Shown: positions 44,873-54,590, counted from the stretch's first letter. The stretch: DNA of 64,000 nt from UBA6522 sp965221035 (GCA_965221035.1 OZ244860.1:3658001-3722000); one strand, 5' to 3'. Program-made: numbers and translations. The notes: generated from the letters alone by a model not told the origin.

Positions 44873-46108
44873 ATGAATCGATCCGAGCTGCTCGAACTGA
44901 TTGCCGACGGCGAGAATTCTGGCGTCGAGTTCAAGCGGGATGACTTGCGGCCGGAACAACTGGCGCGCGAAGTGGTGGCGCTGGCCAACTTTCAGGGAGG
45001 GCGCGTCCTGCTCGGTGTGGAAGACGACGGCACCATTTCCGGCATACAGCGTGACAATCTTGAACAGTGGGTGATGGATTCGGTGTTCGGCCGGGTCATT
45101 CATCCGCAGATACTGCCGTTTTACCAGGAAATTCTTCTGGAAGATGGTCGCCGTGTTGCGGTCGTCACCATCACGCAGGGTGCCACCAAGCCTTACGTGG
45201 TTCGGCATCGCGGCAGGGAGGATATTTTTGTGCGGATGGGCAGCACATCGCGGCTTGCTTCGCGCGAGCAGCAAGCGCGGCTCTTCGCCGCCGGCGGGTT
45301 GATTCACACCGAGCTGTTGCCCGTATCAGGCAGCGGCCTGTGCGACTTGAGCCGGGAACGGGTCGCCGACTACCTGGCGACCATTGTCGGCGACACCGAT
45401 ACACCGGAGACCGACGATGCGTGGCATGAGCGGCTGTGTGCATTGGGTTTTATGGTAGAACGCGATGACGGGCCGCCAGCCTGCACAATTGCGGGGTTGA
45501 TTCTGTTCGGTTTTCGGCCTCGCCGCCTGCTGCGTCATGCCGGCATTCGCTGGATGTGCTTTGACGGCGCGGAGAAATCCTACAATGCACTTGACGATCA
45601 AACACTTGACGGGCCGCTGGTTGATCGCTGGCAGACACTTTCCGGGGGGCGAGAACTGGCGGAAAAAGGATTGATCGAACGCCTGGCCGATGTGATGCGG
45701 CCTGTCGTCTCCGAGGAATCCGGCCAAGTCGACCAGTCCATGCGTCGTGATATCCGCTGGCATTATCCGCTGGAAGCGCTGCGCGAGGGCGTGGTCAATG
45801 CGTTGACGCATCGGGACTGGACGCGTTACGAGGAGATCGAAGTGATCAGTTATGCGGACCGTATCGAGATACTCAGCCCGGGCGCTCTGCAAAACGGCAT
45901 GACAGTCGCCAAAATGATCGCTGGCCAACGCGTGCCGCGCAATTTGCTCATTTCGGAAACCCTGCGCGACTACCGATACGCGGATGCCCGCGGCATGGGC
46001 GTGCGCAACAAGATCATTCCCATGATGCGGGCGCAAAACGGCGTCGACCCGGAGTTCGAAGCGACCGAAGACTACCTGCGGTTGACGCTTCGGAGAGGGT
46101 CGAGGTGA
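44873..46108 (+). CDS. AlbA_2 (Schlafen-type) domain ATP-binding protein, second copy
   Basis: A 411-residue paralogue of the protein at 27671-28882 with the same order of parts: NSGVEFKRDDL, RVLLGVEDDGTISG, then REGVVNALTHRDW and YADRIEILSPGALQNGM, and a YRYADARGMGVRNKIIP end. ATG 44873 has GGAGAA seven bases upstream. Here it stands without a PHP-SMC gene. No partner is obvious apart from the DUF4062 protein that follows. Confidence 0.85.
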   Translation: MNRSELLELIADGENSGVEFKRDDLRPEQLAREVVALANFQGGRVLLGVEDDGTISGIQRDNLEQWVMDSVFGRVIHPQILPFYQEILLEDGRRVAVVTITQGATKPYVVRHRGREDIFVRMGSTSRLASREQQARLFAAGGLIHTELLPVSGSGLCDLSRERVADYLATIVGDTDTPETDDAWHERLCALGFMVERDDGPPACTIAGLILFGFRPRRLLRHAGIRWMCFDGAEKSYNALDDQTLDGPLVDRWQTLSGGRELAEKGLIERLADVMRPVVSEESGQVDQSMRRDIRWHYPLEALREGVVNALTHRDWTRYEEIEVISYADRIEILSPGALQNGMTVAKMIAGQRVPRNLLISETLRDYRYADARGMGVRNKIIPMMRAQNGVDPEFEATEDYLRLTLRRGSR

Positions 46109-46126
46109 AGTTGAAGAACCGATTAA

Positions 46127-46288
46127 TGTCTGCGGTCGAAGCTCAAACATACCCGGCGCATTCTCGCCAAGCACGTCGGGTTGACACTGGGTGGCGTGAA
46201 GTACCACATGAAGAAGCTAAGGGCCGCCGGACACCTTCGCCGGGTCGGTTCGAATAGAACGGGATATTGGGAAGTGCTGAAGCCATAA
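46127..46288 (+). pseudogene. Winged-helix C-terminal fragment
   Basis: An open frame without a start reads TRRILAKHVGLTLGGVKYH, then MKKLRAAGHLRRVGSNRTGYWEV, ending at TAA 46286-46288. It is the same kind of winged-helix tail that ends the next gene (LAKEIGITPKGIEWQ). It is the scar of a lost RecG-like/AlbA_2 protein. Confidence 0.6.
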
Positions 46289-46290
46289 CG

Positions 46291-47865
46291 ATGCATCCAC
46301 TTCGCGTCTTCATCAGCAGCGTCCAATCGGAATTCGCCGAGGAACGGGCGGCGTTGCGCGACTATCTGCGTGGAGACCCGCTGATGCGGCGATTCTTCGA
46401 GGTGTTCCTATTCGAGGAGGTTCCGGCATCGGATCAACGCCCTGATTTGCTTTATCTGGATGAAGTCGAACGATGCGATGTCTATGTGGGACTGTTTGGA
46501 ACCGAATACGGCACCGAAGGTGCGGAAGGATTGTCGCCCACGGAACGGGAATTTGACCGAGCGACAGTACTGGGAAAGCAGCGCCTGATTTACGTCAAGG
46601 GGGCGGCGGGCGAACTCCGGCATCCCAAGATGCGGGGGTTGGTCGAAAAAGTGCAAGCGGGGCTTATTCGAAAGCGATTCAATACCCGGGCTGAACTGGT
46701 CGCCGGCTTGTATGCGGCCTTGGTGGACTATCTGGAAGCGAAGAAACTGATCCGTTGGGGGCCGTTTGACGCCGCGCCTTGCGCCAACGCGACGCTGGAC
46801 GACCTCGACTTCGAGCGTATGGCCATGTTCATTCGCACGGCACGCCGCGTCAGGCAGTTCCCCTTGACCGAAGATGCGTCGCCCGAAGCCTTGCTTGAAC
46901 ATCTGCAACTGGTGAACAAGGGGCGTTTGACGAACGCGGCGGTGTTGCTGTTTGGAAAAGCGCCCCAACGGTTTCTGCTCACCTCTGAAGTCCGCTGTGC
47001 CCACTTCCACGGGATGGAAGTCGCCAAACCGATTCCGTCTTACCAGGTTTACAAGGGCACTGTGTTCGGACTGGTCGATCAGGCGGTTGATTTCGTGTTG
47101 AGCAAAATCAATCTCTCGATAGGCACGCGGGCGGAGAGCGTTCGCGCACCCCGAATATACGAGATTCCGAAGGATGTGGTGACCGAAGCGATCGTCAATG
47201 CAGTGGCCCATCGAGACTACACGGACAATGGCAGCGTGCAAGTGATGCTGTTCGCGGACCGGCTGGAGGTTTGGAATCCCGGTCGGCTGCCGCCGCCCTT
47301 GACGCTTGAGCGGTTGCGTGTCGCGCACAGGTCCGTACCCGGCAACCCGCTGCTGGCGGAATCCATGTACCTTGTCGAATATATAGAACGGAAGGGAACG
47401 GGAACGCTGGACATGATTCGCCGTTGTGTGAAGGCGGGCTTGCCCGAGCCGGAGTTTGAAGTCACGCAGGGATTTGTGACGAGGATTTGGCGCGCAGAAC
47501 GCACCCGACAAGCAGGAGGCCAAGCTAGGGTGCAAGCCGAGATGGACGCCCAGACCACTAGGGAGAAAACTAGGGAGAAAGTCGCAGAAACTAGGGAGGA
47601 AACCGGATTAACTGGGGCGAAGCAAGCGCAACGCGCAACGCGAAAGGGTACAACCAGGGAAAAAATCCTCGCCCTTTTGGCAGCGAATCCGGCAATTACG
47701 ACCAGGCAGCTGGCTAAGGAAATTGGCATCACACCAAAGGGAATTGAGTGGCAGATCCGGACGCTGCGGAAGTCTGGGCGGCTGCAACGCATCGGGCCGA
47801 ACAAGGGTGGGCGGTGGCATGTGATCAAGGATGATATTGTTCTAAAAAAAGATGATAATCTTTGA
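46291..47865 (+). CDS. DUF4062 / RecG-like ATP-binding / winged-helix protein
   Basis: A 524-residue protein. Residues about 1-100 are a DUF4062 domain (LRVFISSVQSEFAEERAAL; CDVYVGLFGTEYG). The middle (LTNAAVLLFGKAPQRF, VTEAIVNAVAHRDY, FADRLEVWNPGRLPPPL) matches the ATP-binding part of AlbA_2 proteins, but AlbA_2 itself is missing. A repeat-rich linker (TREK units) leads to a C-terminal winged helix. ATG 46291 begins three bases after the stop of the previous fragment. DUF4062 is common in predicted immune proteins; the enzymatic role is unknown. Confidence 0.8.
   Translation: MHPLRVFISSVQSEFAEERAALRDYLRGDPLMRRFFEVFLFEEVPASDQRPDLLYLDEVERCDVYVGLFGTEYGTEGAEGLSPTEREFDRATVLGKQRLIYVKGAAGELRHPKMRGLVEKVQAGLIRKRFNTRAELVAGLYAALVDYLEAKKLIRWGPFDAAPCANATLDDLDFERMAMFIRTARRVRQFPLTEDASPEALLEHLQLVNKGRLTNAAVLLFGKAPQRFLLTSEVRCAHFHGMEVAKPIPSYQVYKGTVFGLVDQAVDFVLSKINLSIGTRAESVRAPRIYEIPKDVVTEAIVNAVAHRDYTDNGSVQVMLFADRLEVWNPGRLPPPLTLERLRVAHRSVPGNPLLAESMYLVEYIERKGTGTLDMIRRCVKAGLPEPEFEVTQGFVTRIWRAERTRQAGGQARVQAEMDAQTTREKTREKVAETREETGLTGAKQAQRATRKGTTREKILALLAANPAITTRQLAKEIGITPKGIEWQIRTLRKSGRLQRIGPNKGGRWHVIKDDIVLKKDDNL
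47557..47601 (+). repeat. 12-bp in-frame repeat in the linker
   Basis: ACTAGGGAGAAA occurs at 47557 and 47569, and a variant (ACTAGGGAGGAA) at 47590. It encodes T-R-E-K / T-R-E-E. Confidence 0.85.
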
Positions 47866-47899
47866 CTAGTATAGCTAGTATGTTCAAAAAACACGTTCA

Positions 47900-48850
47900 A
47901 TGAACGAATTGAAATGCATCCGGGCCTTCGTCAAGGTGGTCGATGTGGGGAGTTTCGCGGAGGCCGCCCGTCAGACCGACACGGCCAAGTCGGTCATCGC
48001 GACGCGGATCAACCAACTCGAAGAGCACCTGCAATTGCAGTTGTTGCAACGGTCGACGCGACGTCTCAACGTGACCGACGCGGGCACGGAATTCTATGAA
48101 CGGTGCGTACACCTGCTGGCGGAGTTCGAGCAGGCGAAATCGGCCGTGCGCTCGACCGAGTGGGCATTGAGCGGCACCTTTCGAGTCAGTTGCAATTCGT
48201 CCGTGATCGCGGCGTTTCTGGCACGAGACCTTTGTGAATTCAGGTCCCAACACCCGCAGTTGCAGATCGAATTGCGCCAGCATGATCGATTCTGCGACCC
48301 GGTGCAGGAAGGGTATGACGTCAGCGTTCAGCCTACGTCTGTACTGCATGGCACGCTGCAAAGGACCGAGGTGTTTTCGGCGCGGCGGGTCATCGTGGCG
48401 ACACCGGAGTATCTGGAAAAACACGGTCACCCGACCTGTCCCGCCGACCTGCGGGACCATAGCCTTGCGCACAATGATCACGTGGAGCCGGACTGCGTCT
48501 TGCGGTTTGAAAATGGCGGGGAAATCGAAACCGTGCGGATCAAGCCCATCGTCAGAACCAACACCATCCACTTGCTCCACGCGGAAGTCACGCAGCACAG
48601 CTGCATGGCGATGATGCCGGTGTTCTTTATCGAAAAAGAGCTGATCTCAGGTCAACTGGTGCCCGTTCTTCCCGACTTTGCCGTCAGCAGTGCCGCGATT
48701 TACGCCTACTACCGCAAGTCGTCCTTCGTGCCGATGAAGGTTCGCATGTTCATCAACGCCCTTCGCAACAAGTATGGGAGCTTTCCGCCCTGGGAGAAGC
48801 GGCTGCTGGAGAAACACCCGGAATACGCCGGCCTGTTGCGCCGGAATTGA
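47900..48850 (+). CDS. LysR-family transcriptional regulator
   Basis: A 316-residue LTTR: N-terminal winged HTH (FVKVVDVGSFAEAARQTDTAKSVIATRINQLEEHL), with DTAKSVIA as recognition helix, then a periplasmic-binding-like effector domain (LSGTFRVSCN, ATPEYLEKHG). It lies upstream of the TonB receptor in the same direction and may control that cluster; ligand unknown. Confidence 0.93.
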   Translation: MNELKCIRAFVKVVDVGSFAEAARQTDTAKSVIATRINQLEEHLQLQLLQRSTRRLNVTDAGTEFYERCVHLLAEFEQAKSAVRSTEWALSGTFRVSCNSSVIAAFLARDLCEFRSQHPQLQIELRQHDRFCDPVQEGYDVSVQPTSVLHGTLQRTEVFSARRVIVATPEYLEKHGHPTCPADLRDHSLAHNDHVEPDCVLRFENGGEIETVRIKPIVRTNTIHLLHAEVTQHSCMAMMPVFFIEKELISGQLVPVLPDFAVSSAAIYAYYRKSSFVPMKVRMFINALRNKYGSFPPWEKRLLEKHPEYAGLLRRN

Positions 48851-48957
48851 AGGGCGCGACACCCGTATAGATCATGGCGGCATGCCACCTGGGCTACCTT
48901 CACGCGCATCCGGCCTGATTGAACGAAATTCAAGAACGTATTGGTCATAAAATAGCA

Positions 48958-48997
48958 GATTATCAATCTAAATCAGGTCAATTAAACTGCGATAATC
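48958..48997. promoter_or_regulatory. Inverted repeat upstream of the TonB receptor gene
   Basis: GATTATC (48958-48964) and GATAATC (48991-48997) are perfect inverted arms with 26 bp between, in an AT-rich stretch between lysR and the receptor gene. A LysR site is possible. The 48851-49085 gap shows no gene. Confidence 0.4.
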
Positions 48998-49085
48998 TCG
49001 GCGTCCCCGCACACTTGGATCAAGCTTGTGGGGAGTATGCAACAACATCGGTGATGGACGGGGCAACCCCCCTTGGAGGTCACAA

Positions 49086-51398
49086 GTGACAAATCGACAT
49101 CAGGTTCGTGCTGGTCTGATTTGGGCAATCGGTTCGCTCGGAGGTGGGGCGGCCCTTGCGCAGGGGGTCCTTGAAGAAGTCGTCGTGACGGCGACCAAGC
49201 GCGCGGAGAGCATCCAGGATGTTCCTGTCTCCGTAAGCACCGTTTCGAGCGAGCAAATCGAGAACCTGGGCATTCTCGACATGGAGGACGTGTCACTCTA
49301 CGTCCCGAATTTCGAAATCAACAGCGCCTCCGTTTTGCCGAACCTTTATATGAGGGGACTCGGGCCCGGCGCGACACATTCCATCGAGCAGTCCGTCGGT
49401 CGATTTGTCGACGGCGTCTACATCAGCCGCGCGGCGATCAACCTGCACGGCTTCATGGACATGGAGAACGTGGAGTTCTTGCGCGGTCCGCAAGGCACCT
49501 TGTTCGGCAAGAACACGGTCGCCGGGGCGCTGATACTCAATACGGCGGATCCCACCGACAGTTTCGAGAGCGGCTTTTCCGTTTCGGCGAGCAGTTACAG
49601 CACGACGGGTGGCAACAGGCAGCTGCAGGGCTTTGTGTCAGGGCCGCTCGGCGAGAACCTGGCGGGGCGTCTCGCCGTCCGCCTTGGGGATTCCGACGGG
49701 TTTTACATCAACCGATTGCAAGGCCCCGGCGGGCCGAATGGAACCGATACCGGCGTAAGGCTGAAGCTGGCGTGGACGCCAGGCGATCGCACCAGCGTCG
49801 ACCTCAAGGTGGAATTCGACCAGTTCGATTCCGTGGGTCCAGACACCGCGGAGATCGCCGATATCGGTGGTCCGCCCCTGTTCGTCTACCAGATTCCGTC
49901 GCCCAACTTTACGCCGGAACTGGACTGGATCGTCGATGTCGATTGCACGGACGTGGTCGCCAACCGCGACACCGATGGAGATGGAACGGCCGACACGGAT
50001 TTCAATGCGGGTTCGTTCTGTCCCAGCCGTGACCAGGAGTCTTCCAATGTCACGTTGACGGTCGAGCACGATTTTGCCGACGGAACGCTCACCTCGATCA
50101 GCGCGTTGCAGGACTACGACTACAAGCACAACTTCGTTGGACTCGACATGGGACTTGCCAGCGGATTCCGGGCGCGGAGAAACGAGCAGTACGACAACTT
50201 CTCCCAGGAATTGCGCTATACATCGAACGAATCCGGTTCATTCGATTACATCTTCGGCGCCTACTTCGAGGATAGCGAAGTCAATCGGTTTCAGAATTCG
50301 AGCATCAACCTGGTGACGATATTTCGCGACCCGGGCGGCCTCTACATGGACCGCTACGAGCCGTGGACGATCGGGACCACGACCATCGCCGGGTTCGGAC
50401 AGTTTCGATGGCGCTTCGCAGAAGACCTGACGCTGATACTGGGCGGCCGCTACGCGACCGAGGACAAGGATTTCGATTTTGAACGCTACTTCGCCGAGTA
50501 CGGAACCAACAATCGGCTCGCCGTGCCTGGCGGTCCCGGTGGACCTCCGCTGGCCGTCACCGACAGCCGGTCGGAGAACAAGTTTACCGGTTCCGCGACG
50601 CTGCAATGGCACTCGAGCGACGATGCCATGCTCTACGCCACGTTCGCCCAGGGTCACAAGACCGGCGGTTTCAGCGATCGCATAGACAATCCACTGGCGG
50701 ATTACGAGTACGACGAGGAGAACGTCAATTCCATCGAGTTTGGCGCGAAAACCACGAGCCTCGACGGTGCGCTGGCGTTCAACGTCGCCCTGTTCAGCAT
50801 GGATATCGAGGGATTGCAGCTTGCGACCCAGATTCCCGGCACCGTGCCTGCCTTCTCCGTTTCCAACGCGGCGGACTCGACCAGCCAGGGCGTGGAGATC
50901 GATTTGACCTGGGCCGCCAGCGAAGTCTGGACATTGGGCGCGAACGCTGCCGTAACGGACGCGAGCTACGATTCCTTCCCAGGAGCCGAGTGCCACGGTG
51001 GCACGCCGGTGACACCGGATCCGGTGACCGGCACTTGCGACCTGGCCGGACTGCCGCTGATCTTTGCGCCGGACCTGAAGGGCACCGTGTTTGCCGAGTT
51101 CCTGCTCGAAGACACATTCGGCGGTTGGGATCTCGGGGGTCGTTTCGATCACACTCAATCGGATGAGCACTACACCGATATCTCCTACCAGAACAACGTG
51201 TTGACCGACGCATACTCCATCAGCAACGCGGCCCTTCGACTGGTTTCGCCAAACGAACGGCTGACGGTTTCGCTGGTCGGGAAGAATCTTTCCGACGAGG
51301 CGTTCTGCGCATGGTGCATCCCCTCCGGTCCCAACGTGCTCGCGGCGATGAATCCGCCACGGGAAATCAGCTTGAGGTTCTCGGCCAGTTTCGACTGA
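49086..51398 (+). CDS. TonB-dependent outer-membrane receptor
   Basis: A 770-residue receptor: signal peptide (RAGLIWAIGSLGGGAALAQ), TonB-box region (EEVVVTATKRAESIQDVPVSVS), plug domain with VEFLRGPQGTLFGKNTVAGAL, and a long beta-barrel ending ISLRFSASFD. GTG 49086 has GGAGG six bases upstream and starts just before the signal peptide. It imports an unknown large or scarce substrate using TonB energy. Confidence 0.94.
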   Translation: MTNRHQVRAGLIWAIGSLGGGAALAQGVLEEVVVTATKRAESIQDVPVSVSTVSSEQIENLGILDMEDVSLYVPNFEINSASVLPNLYMRGLGPGATHSIEQSVGRFVDGVYISRAAINLHGFMDMENVEFLRGPQGTLFGKNTVAGALILNTADPTDSFESGFSVSASSYSTTGGNRQLQGFVSGPLGENLAGRLAVRLGDSDGFYINRLQGPGGPNGTDTGVRLKLAWTPGDRTSVDLKVEFDQFDSVGPDTAEIADIGGPPLFVYQIPSPNFTPELDWIVDVDCTDVVANRDTDGDGTADTDFNAGSFCPSRDQESSNVTLTVEHDFADGTLTSISALQDYDYKHNFVGLDMGLASGFRARRNEQYDNFSQELRYTSNESGSFDYIFGAYFEDSEVNRFQNSSINLVTIFRDPGGLYMDRYEPWTIGTTTIAGFGQFRWRFAEDLTLILGGRYATEDKDFDFERYFAEYGTNNRLAVPGGPGGPPLAVTDSRSENKFTGSATLQWHSSDDAMLYATFAQGHKTGGFSDRIDNPLADYEYDEENVNSIEFGAKTTSLDGALAFNVALFSMDIEGLQLATQIPGTVPAFSVSNAADSTSQGVEIDLTWAASEVWTLGANAAVTDASYDSFPGAECHGGTPVTPDPVTGTCDLAGLPLIFAPDLKGTVFAEFLLEDTFGGWDLGGRFDHTQSDEHYTDISYQNNVLTDAYSISNAALRLVSPNERLTVSLVGKNLSDEAFCAWCIPSGPNVLAAMNPPREISLRFSASFD

Positions 51399-51456
51399 TC
51401 CGGTTCTCGACTGGTCCACTCATTCAATCAGGCATTCATCCAACTGCTGGAGCAAA

Positions 51457-52230
51457 ATGGGCATTGTTACCCCGACCAACGAGTCCGTGCTTGAGTTCTC
51501 GGGCCTGCACCTTTATCACAGCGGTGTATCGAACTGTTCGATGCGGGTTTGCATGACGCTGGAAGAGAAGGGTCTCGCGTGGACAAGCCACCATCTGAAC
51601 ATCCTGCGCAAGGAGCACATCACGCCGGAATACTTCGGAATCAATCCGAACGGGTTGGTGCCGACACTGGTCCACGACGGCAAGGTCATCATCGAGTCGG
51701 ACGACATCATCGACTACCTCGATGACCAGTTCCCCGACCCGCCCCTGAAACCGGCTGACGATGGCGATCGGGAAGACATGTACCGCTGGCTGCACCGTGC
51801 GACGGGAATCCATTTGAAGGCCGTGAAACCGTATATCTATCACGTGCGTGTCGGCAAACGGATGGCGCATTCCGAGGCGGATGACAAAAAGTACAGATCG
51901 CTGCAGAAGAACCCCGATCTCCTGGAGTTTCACCGCAAGAGCACGAACGAGGGCTTTTCCGACGAAGAAATCGGTCGGGCCAAGGCCACATTGAACGACT
52001 GTTTCTCCGAGATGGACGCCCTCCTCGAACATCACGACTGGCTTGCGGGAGACCGGTTTTCCCTGGCGGACATAGCCTGGGTCCCGTTGCAATTCACGCT
52101 GGAAAGGTTGGTGGGCTACGAATTCGGGCCGCTTGGCAACGTGGCCGATTGGACACGCCGGCTGAGCGCAAGAAGCAGTTACCGGAACGGCATCATCAAG
52201 TGGTGGCCGCCCGGGCTCGGCTCCACCTAG
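51457..52230 (+). CDS. Glutathione S-transferase family protein
   Basis: A 257-residue protein: thioredoxin-like N-terminal domain (LYHSGVSNCSMRVCMTLEEKG, NPNGLVPTLVHDG, IIESDDIIDYL) and an all-helical C-terminal domain (LAGDRFSLADIAWVP). It is likely cytosolic and could act in ring or ether cleavage, given its dehydrogenase neighbours; that is inference. Confidence 0.9.
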   Translation: MGIVTPTNESVLEFSGLHLYHSGVSNCSMRVCMTLEEKGLAWTSHHLNILRKEHITPEYFGINPNGLVPTLVHDGKVIIESDDIIDYLDDQFPDPPLKPADDGDREDMYRWLHRATGIHLKAVKPYIYHVRVGKRMAHSEADDKKYRSLQKNPDLLEFHRKSTNEGFSDEEIGRAKATLNDCFSEMDALLEHHDWLAGDRFSLADIAWVPLQFTLERLVGYEFGPLGNVADWTRRLSARSSYRNGIIKWWPPGLGST

Positions 52231-52284
52231 CGCTTGAGTCGGTCGAACAACAAGCGAATCATCGGTATCAAGCGAGGCAGCCCC

Positions 52285-53040
52285 ATGGGACGTATGAGCG
52301 GGAAAGTGGCAGTGGTGACCGGGGCGGCTCAGGGAATCGGCCGCGTTTACGCCGAGGCGCTGGCGGGCAGCGGCGCAAGGGTCGTCGTCACCGATATCGA
52401 GGACACCAGCGCCGCCGTCTCGGCGATCGAGGCGCAGGGCGGTGAAGCCATCGGCATGGCGACCGATGTGACATCGGACGACTCGCTGGCGGAAATGGTC
52501 AAGGAGACCGAGGCGAAATTCGGGCCGATAGAGGTGCTGGTCAACAACGCGGCGGTTTTCGGGGCGCTGGTCCTCAAGCCTTTCACGGAGATCTTGAATG
52601 ACGAATGGGACCTGGTCATGCGGGTCAACGTCCGGGGACCGTTCCAGGCGGCGAAGGCCGTGGTGCCCAGCATGAAAAGGAACGGGCGCGGTAAGATCGT
52701 CAATATCTCGTCGGGCACGGTGATTCGCGGCGCGCCCATGTTTCTTCACTACGTTTCGTCCAAGGGTGCGGTGATCGCCCAGACTCGGGCGATCAGCCGG
52801 GAGCTAGCCACCGACAACATTCACGTGAATACCATCATCATTGGTCTGACGGAGAGCGAAGCGGTCAAGACGCACAGTCAGCTCGGCGCGATACGCGCGC
52901 CGACAATTGCCATGCGGGCGATCAAGCGGGACATGCTGCCCGAGGATGTCGTCGGCACGATGCTGTTCCTCGCGAGCGAAGACAGCGACTTCATCACGGG
53001 CCAGAGCATCAATGTGGACGGCGGCGCGCTGAATCAATAG
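52285..53040 (+). CDS. Short-chain dehydrogenase/reductase
   Basis: A 251-residue SDR with the NAD(P) motif TGAAQGIG, VNNAA, and the catalytic S..YVSSK. It ends with the typical TGQSINVDGG. ATG 52285 has GAGG eight bases upstream. Probably oxidises an alcohol or reduces a ketone in the same pathway as the ALDH that follows. Confidence 0.92.
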   Translation: MGRMSGKVAVVTGAAQGIGRVYAEALAGSGARVVVTDIEDTSAAVSAIEAQGGEAIGMATDVTSDDSLAEMVKETEAKFGPIEVLVNNAAVFGALVLKPFTEILNDEWDLVMRVNVRGPFQAAKAVVPSMKRNGRGKIVNISSGTVIRGAPMFLHYVSSKGAVIAQTRAISRELATDNIHVNTIIIGLTESEAVKTHSQLGAIRAPTIAMRAIKRDMLPEDVVGTMLFLASEDSDFITGQSINVDGGALNQ

Positions 53041-53063
53041 CCGCCAGAGCGGAGGAAACGCAA

Positions 53064-53097
53064 GTGAACAGGTCATCCAGGTGAGCCGGTCATCGGC
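53064..53097 (+). repeat. 17-bp duplication at the aldehyde dehydrogenase start
   Basis: GTGAACAGGTCATCCAG and the imperfect copy GTGAGCCGGTCATCGGC are adjacent. The first GTG has GGAGGA seven bases upstream and opens a six-codon ORF whose TGA overlaps the second GTG, the ALDH start. Confidence 0.75.
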
Positions 53098-54532
53098 GGC
53101 GAGGGATTACGGTCCGGTAGATCACTGGATCGACGGCGGAAACATTCCGCCACGGGGCGGAAAGTACTTCCAGACCAGGAATCCGCTCGATGATGCCGTG
53201 CTGACCGAGGCCGCGGCGGGATCGGTGTACGACATCAATGCGGCGGTGGATACCGCGCATCGGGCGTTCGGTTCGTTCCGCACGTCGCTGCCGAAGGATC
53301 GCGAGCGCATCCTTTGCAAGGCGGCCGAACTGCTGGAGCGCGACAGGGGGGAGTTCATCGATATCCTCATCGACGAAATCGGCTCACCGGTGGCGAAGGC
53401 GGGATTCGAGGTGGAAAAAGGCCTGTCGTTCCTGCGCGCGGCGGCCGGGATGACGCGGCAAGTCACCGGCAAGACCATCCCGTCGGACGTGCCGGGAAAG
53501 TTCAGCATGAGCATTCGGTCGCCGATCGGCGTGGTGGCCGCCATCACGCCGTTCAACGTGCCGTTGATCAAGGGCGTTCGACTGAGTTGCAATCCCATCG
53601 CGCTGGGCAACACCGTGGTGATGCTGCCGTCCGAAGAGGCCCCCATTCTGGCCCACCGGCTGGCGCGCCTGTACGGCGAAGCCGGCTTGCCGGAGGGCGT
53701 ATTCAACGTGGTGACCGGCAACGGCTACGAAATCGGCGATACCCTGACGACCCACCCCCACGTCAAGATGGTCACGTTCACCGGATCCTGCCGGGTCGGC
53801 CAGCATATCCGGGAACTGTGCGGCAAGCACGGCAAGCGGTTGACCCTGGAGCTGGGCGGCAAGAGCCCGCTGGTGGTCATGAACGATGCGAACCTGGAGC
53901 AAGCCGTCGCCGGGGCCGTTCAGAGCATATTCATGTACCAGGGCCAGGTGTGCATGGGGGCCAGCCGGGTCTACGTCCACGAAGATGTGTTCGACACATT
54001 CGTGGCGAAGTTTGCGGGGGCCGCGGGCGGGCTCGGAATGGGCGACCTGCGCGATCCGGGCACCATCATCGGACCCATCATCAGCGAACGGCAACGGGAC
54101 CGTGTCCGAGGCCACATCGAGGATGCCCGCGAGAAGGGCGCCACCGTGGTCACCGGCGGAGACTGGATCGACAATCGGTGCCGTCCCACCGTGCTGACGG
54201 GGGTCACGCCCGACATGACCGTCTTCGCCGAGGAGACTTTCGGGCCTGTCGTCTCGGTCTATCCCATCGCCTGTCTGGAAGATGCGATCACCGCGTCCAA
54301 CGACTCCAATTTCGGACTGAGCGCCGCGATCTACACACAGGATATCTCCGCGGCGATGCGGTACGTGACGGAGGTTGAATCCGGAATGGTGCATGTGAAC
54401 GGGGGGTCATTGCACGACGAGCCCCACGTTCCCTTTGGCGGCACCAAGGACAGCGGATTCGGCCGCGAGGGGACGGAGGAAGACATCGAAGCGATGACGG
54501 AGTGGAAATGGGTCACGATCCAGATGCAGTAG
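53081..54532 (+). CDS. Aldehyde dehydrogenase (NAD(P)+)
   Basis: A 483-residue ALDH: AAITPFNVPLI near residue 155, LELGGKSPLVV (Glu base) near residue 257, GQVCMGASRVYV (catalytic Cys) near residue 290, EETFGPVVSVYP and FGGTKDSGFGREG. It resembles benzaldehyde or vanillin dehydrogenases, but the substrate is not proven. GTG 53081 overlaps a six-codon leader. Confidence 0.92.
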   Translation: MSRSSAARDYGPVDHWIDGGNIPPRGGKYFQTRNPLDDAVLTEAAAGSVYDINAAVDTAHRAFGSFRTSLPKDRERILCKAAELLERDRGEFIDILIDEIGSPVAKAGFEVEKGLSFLRAAAGMTRQVTGKTIPSDVPGKFSMSIRSPIGVVAAITPFNVPLIKGVRLSCNPIALGNTVVMLPSEEAPILAHRLARLYGEAGLPEGVFNVVTGNGYEIGDTLTTHPHVKMVTFTGSCRVGQHIRELCGKHGKRLTLELGGKSPLVVMNDANLEQAVAGAVQSIFMYQGQVCMGASRVYVHEDVFDTFVAKFAGAAGGLGMGDLRDPGTIIGPIISERQRDRVRGHIEDAREKGATVVTGGDWIDNRCRPTVLTGVTPDMTVFAEETFGPVVSVYPIACLEDAITASNDSNFGLSAAIYTQDISAAMRYVTEVESGMVHVNGGSLHDEPHVPFGGTKDSGFGREGTEEDIEAMTEWKWVTIQMQ

Positions 54533-54590
54533 CCGTTCCCGGTTGCCGCCGGCGGGAGCGGAGCGCTGACGATTCGCGTGTCGCGGGACC

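Noticed and set aside
46240..46260. GGTTCGAAT segment resembling the tRNA T-loop, as a possible attachment site
   Set aside because: Only nine or so bases match, and they lie inside the winged-helix coding fragment; chance is more likely than an att site.
24082..48000. CRISPR array or cas genes in the defence island
   Set aside because: No regularly spaced repeats with unique spacers and no Cas-like protein were found.
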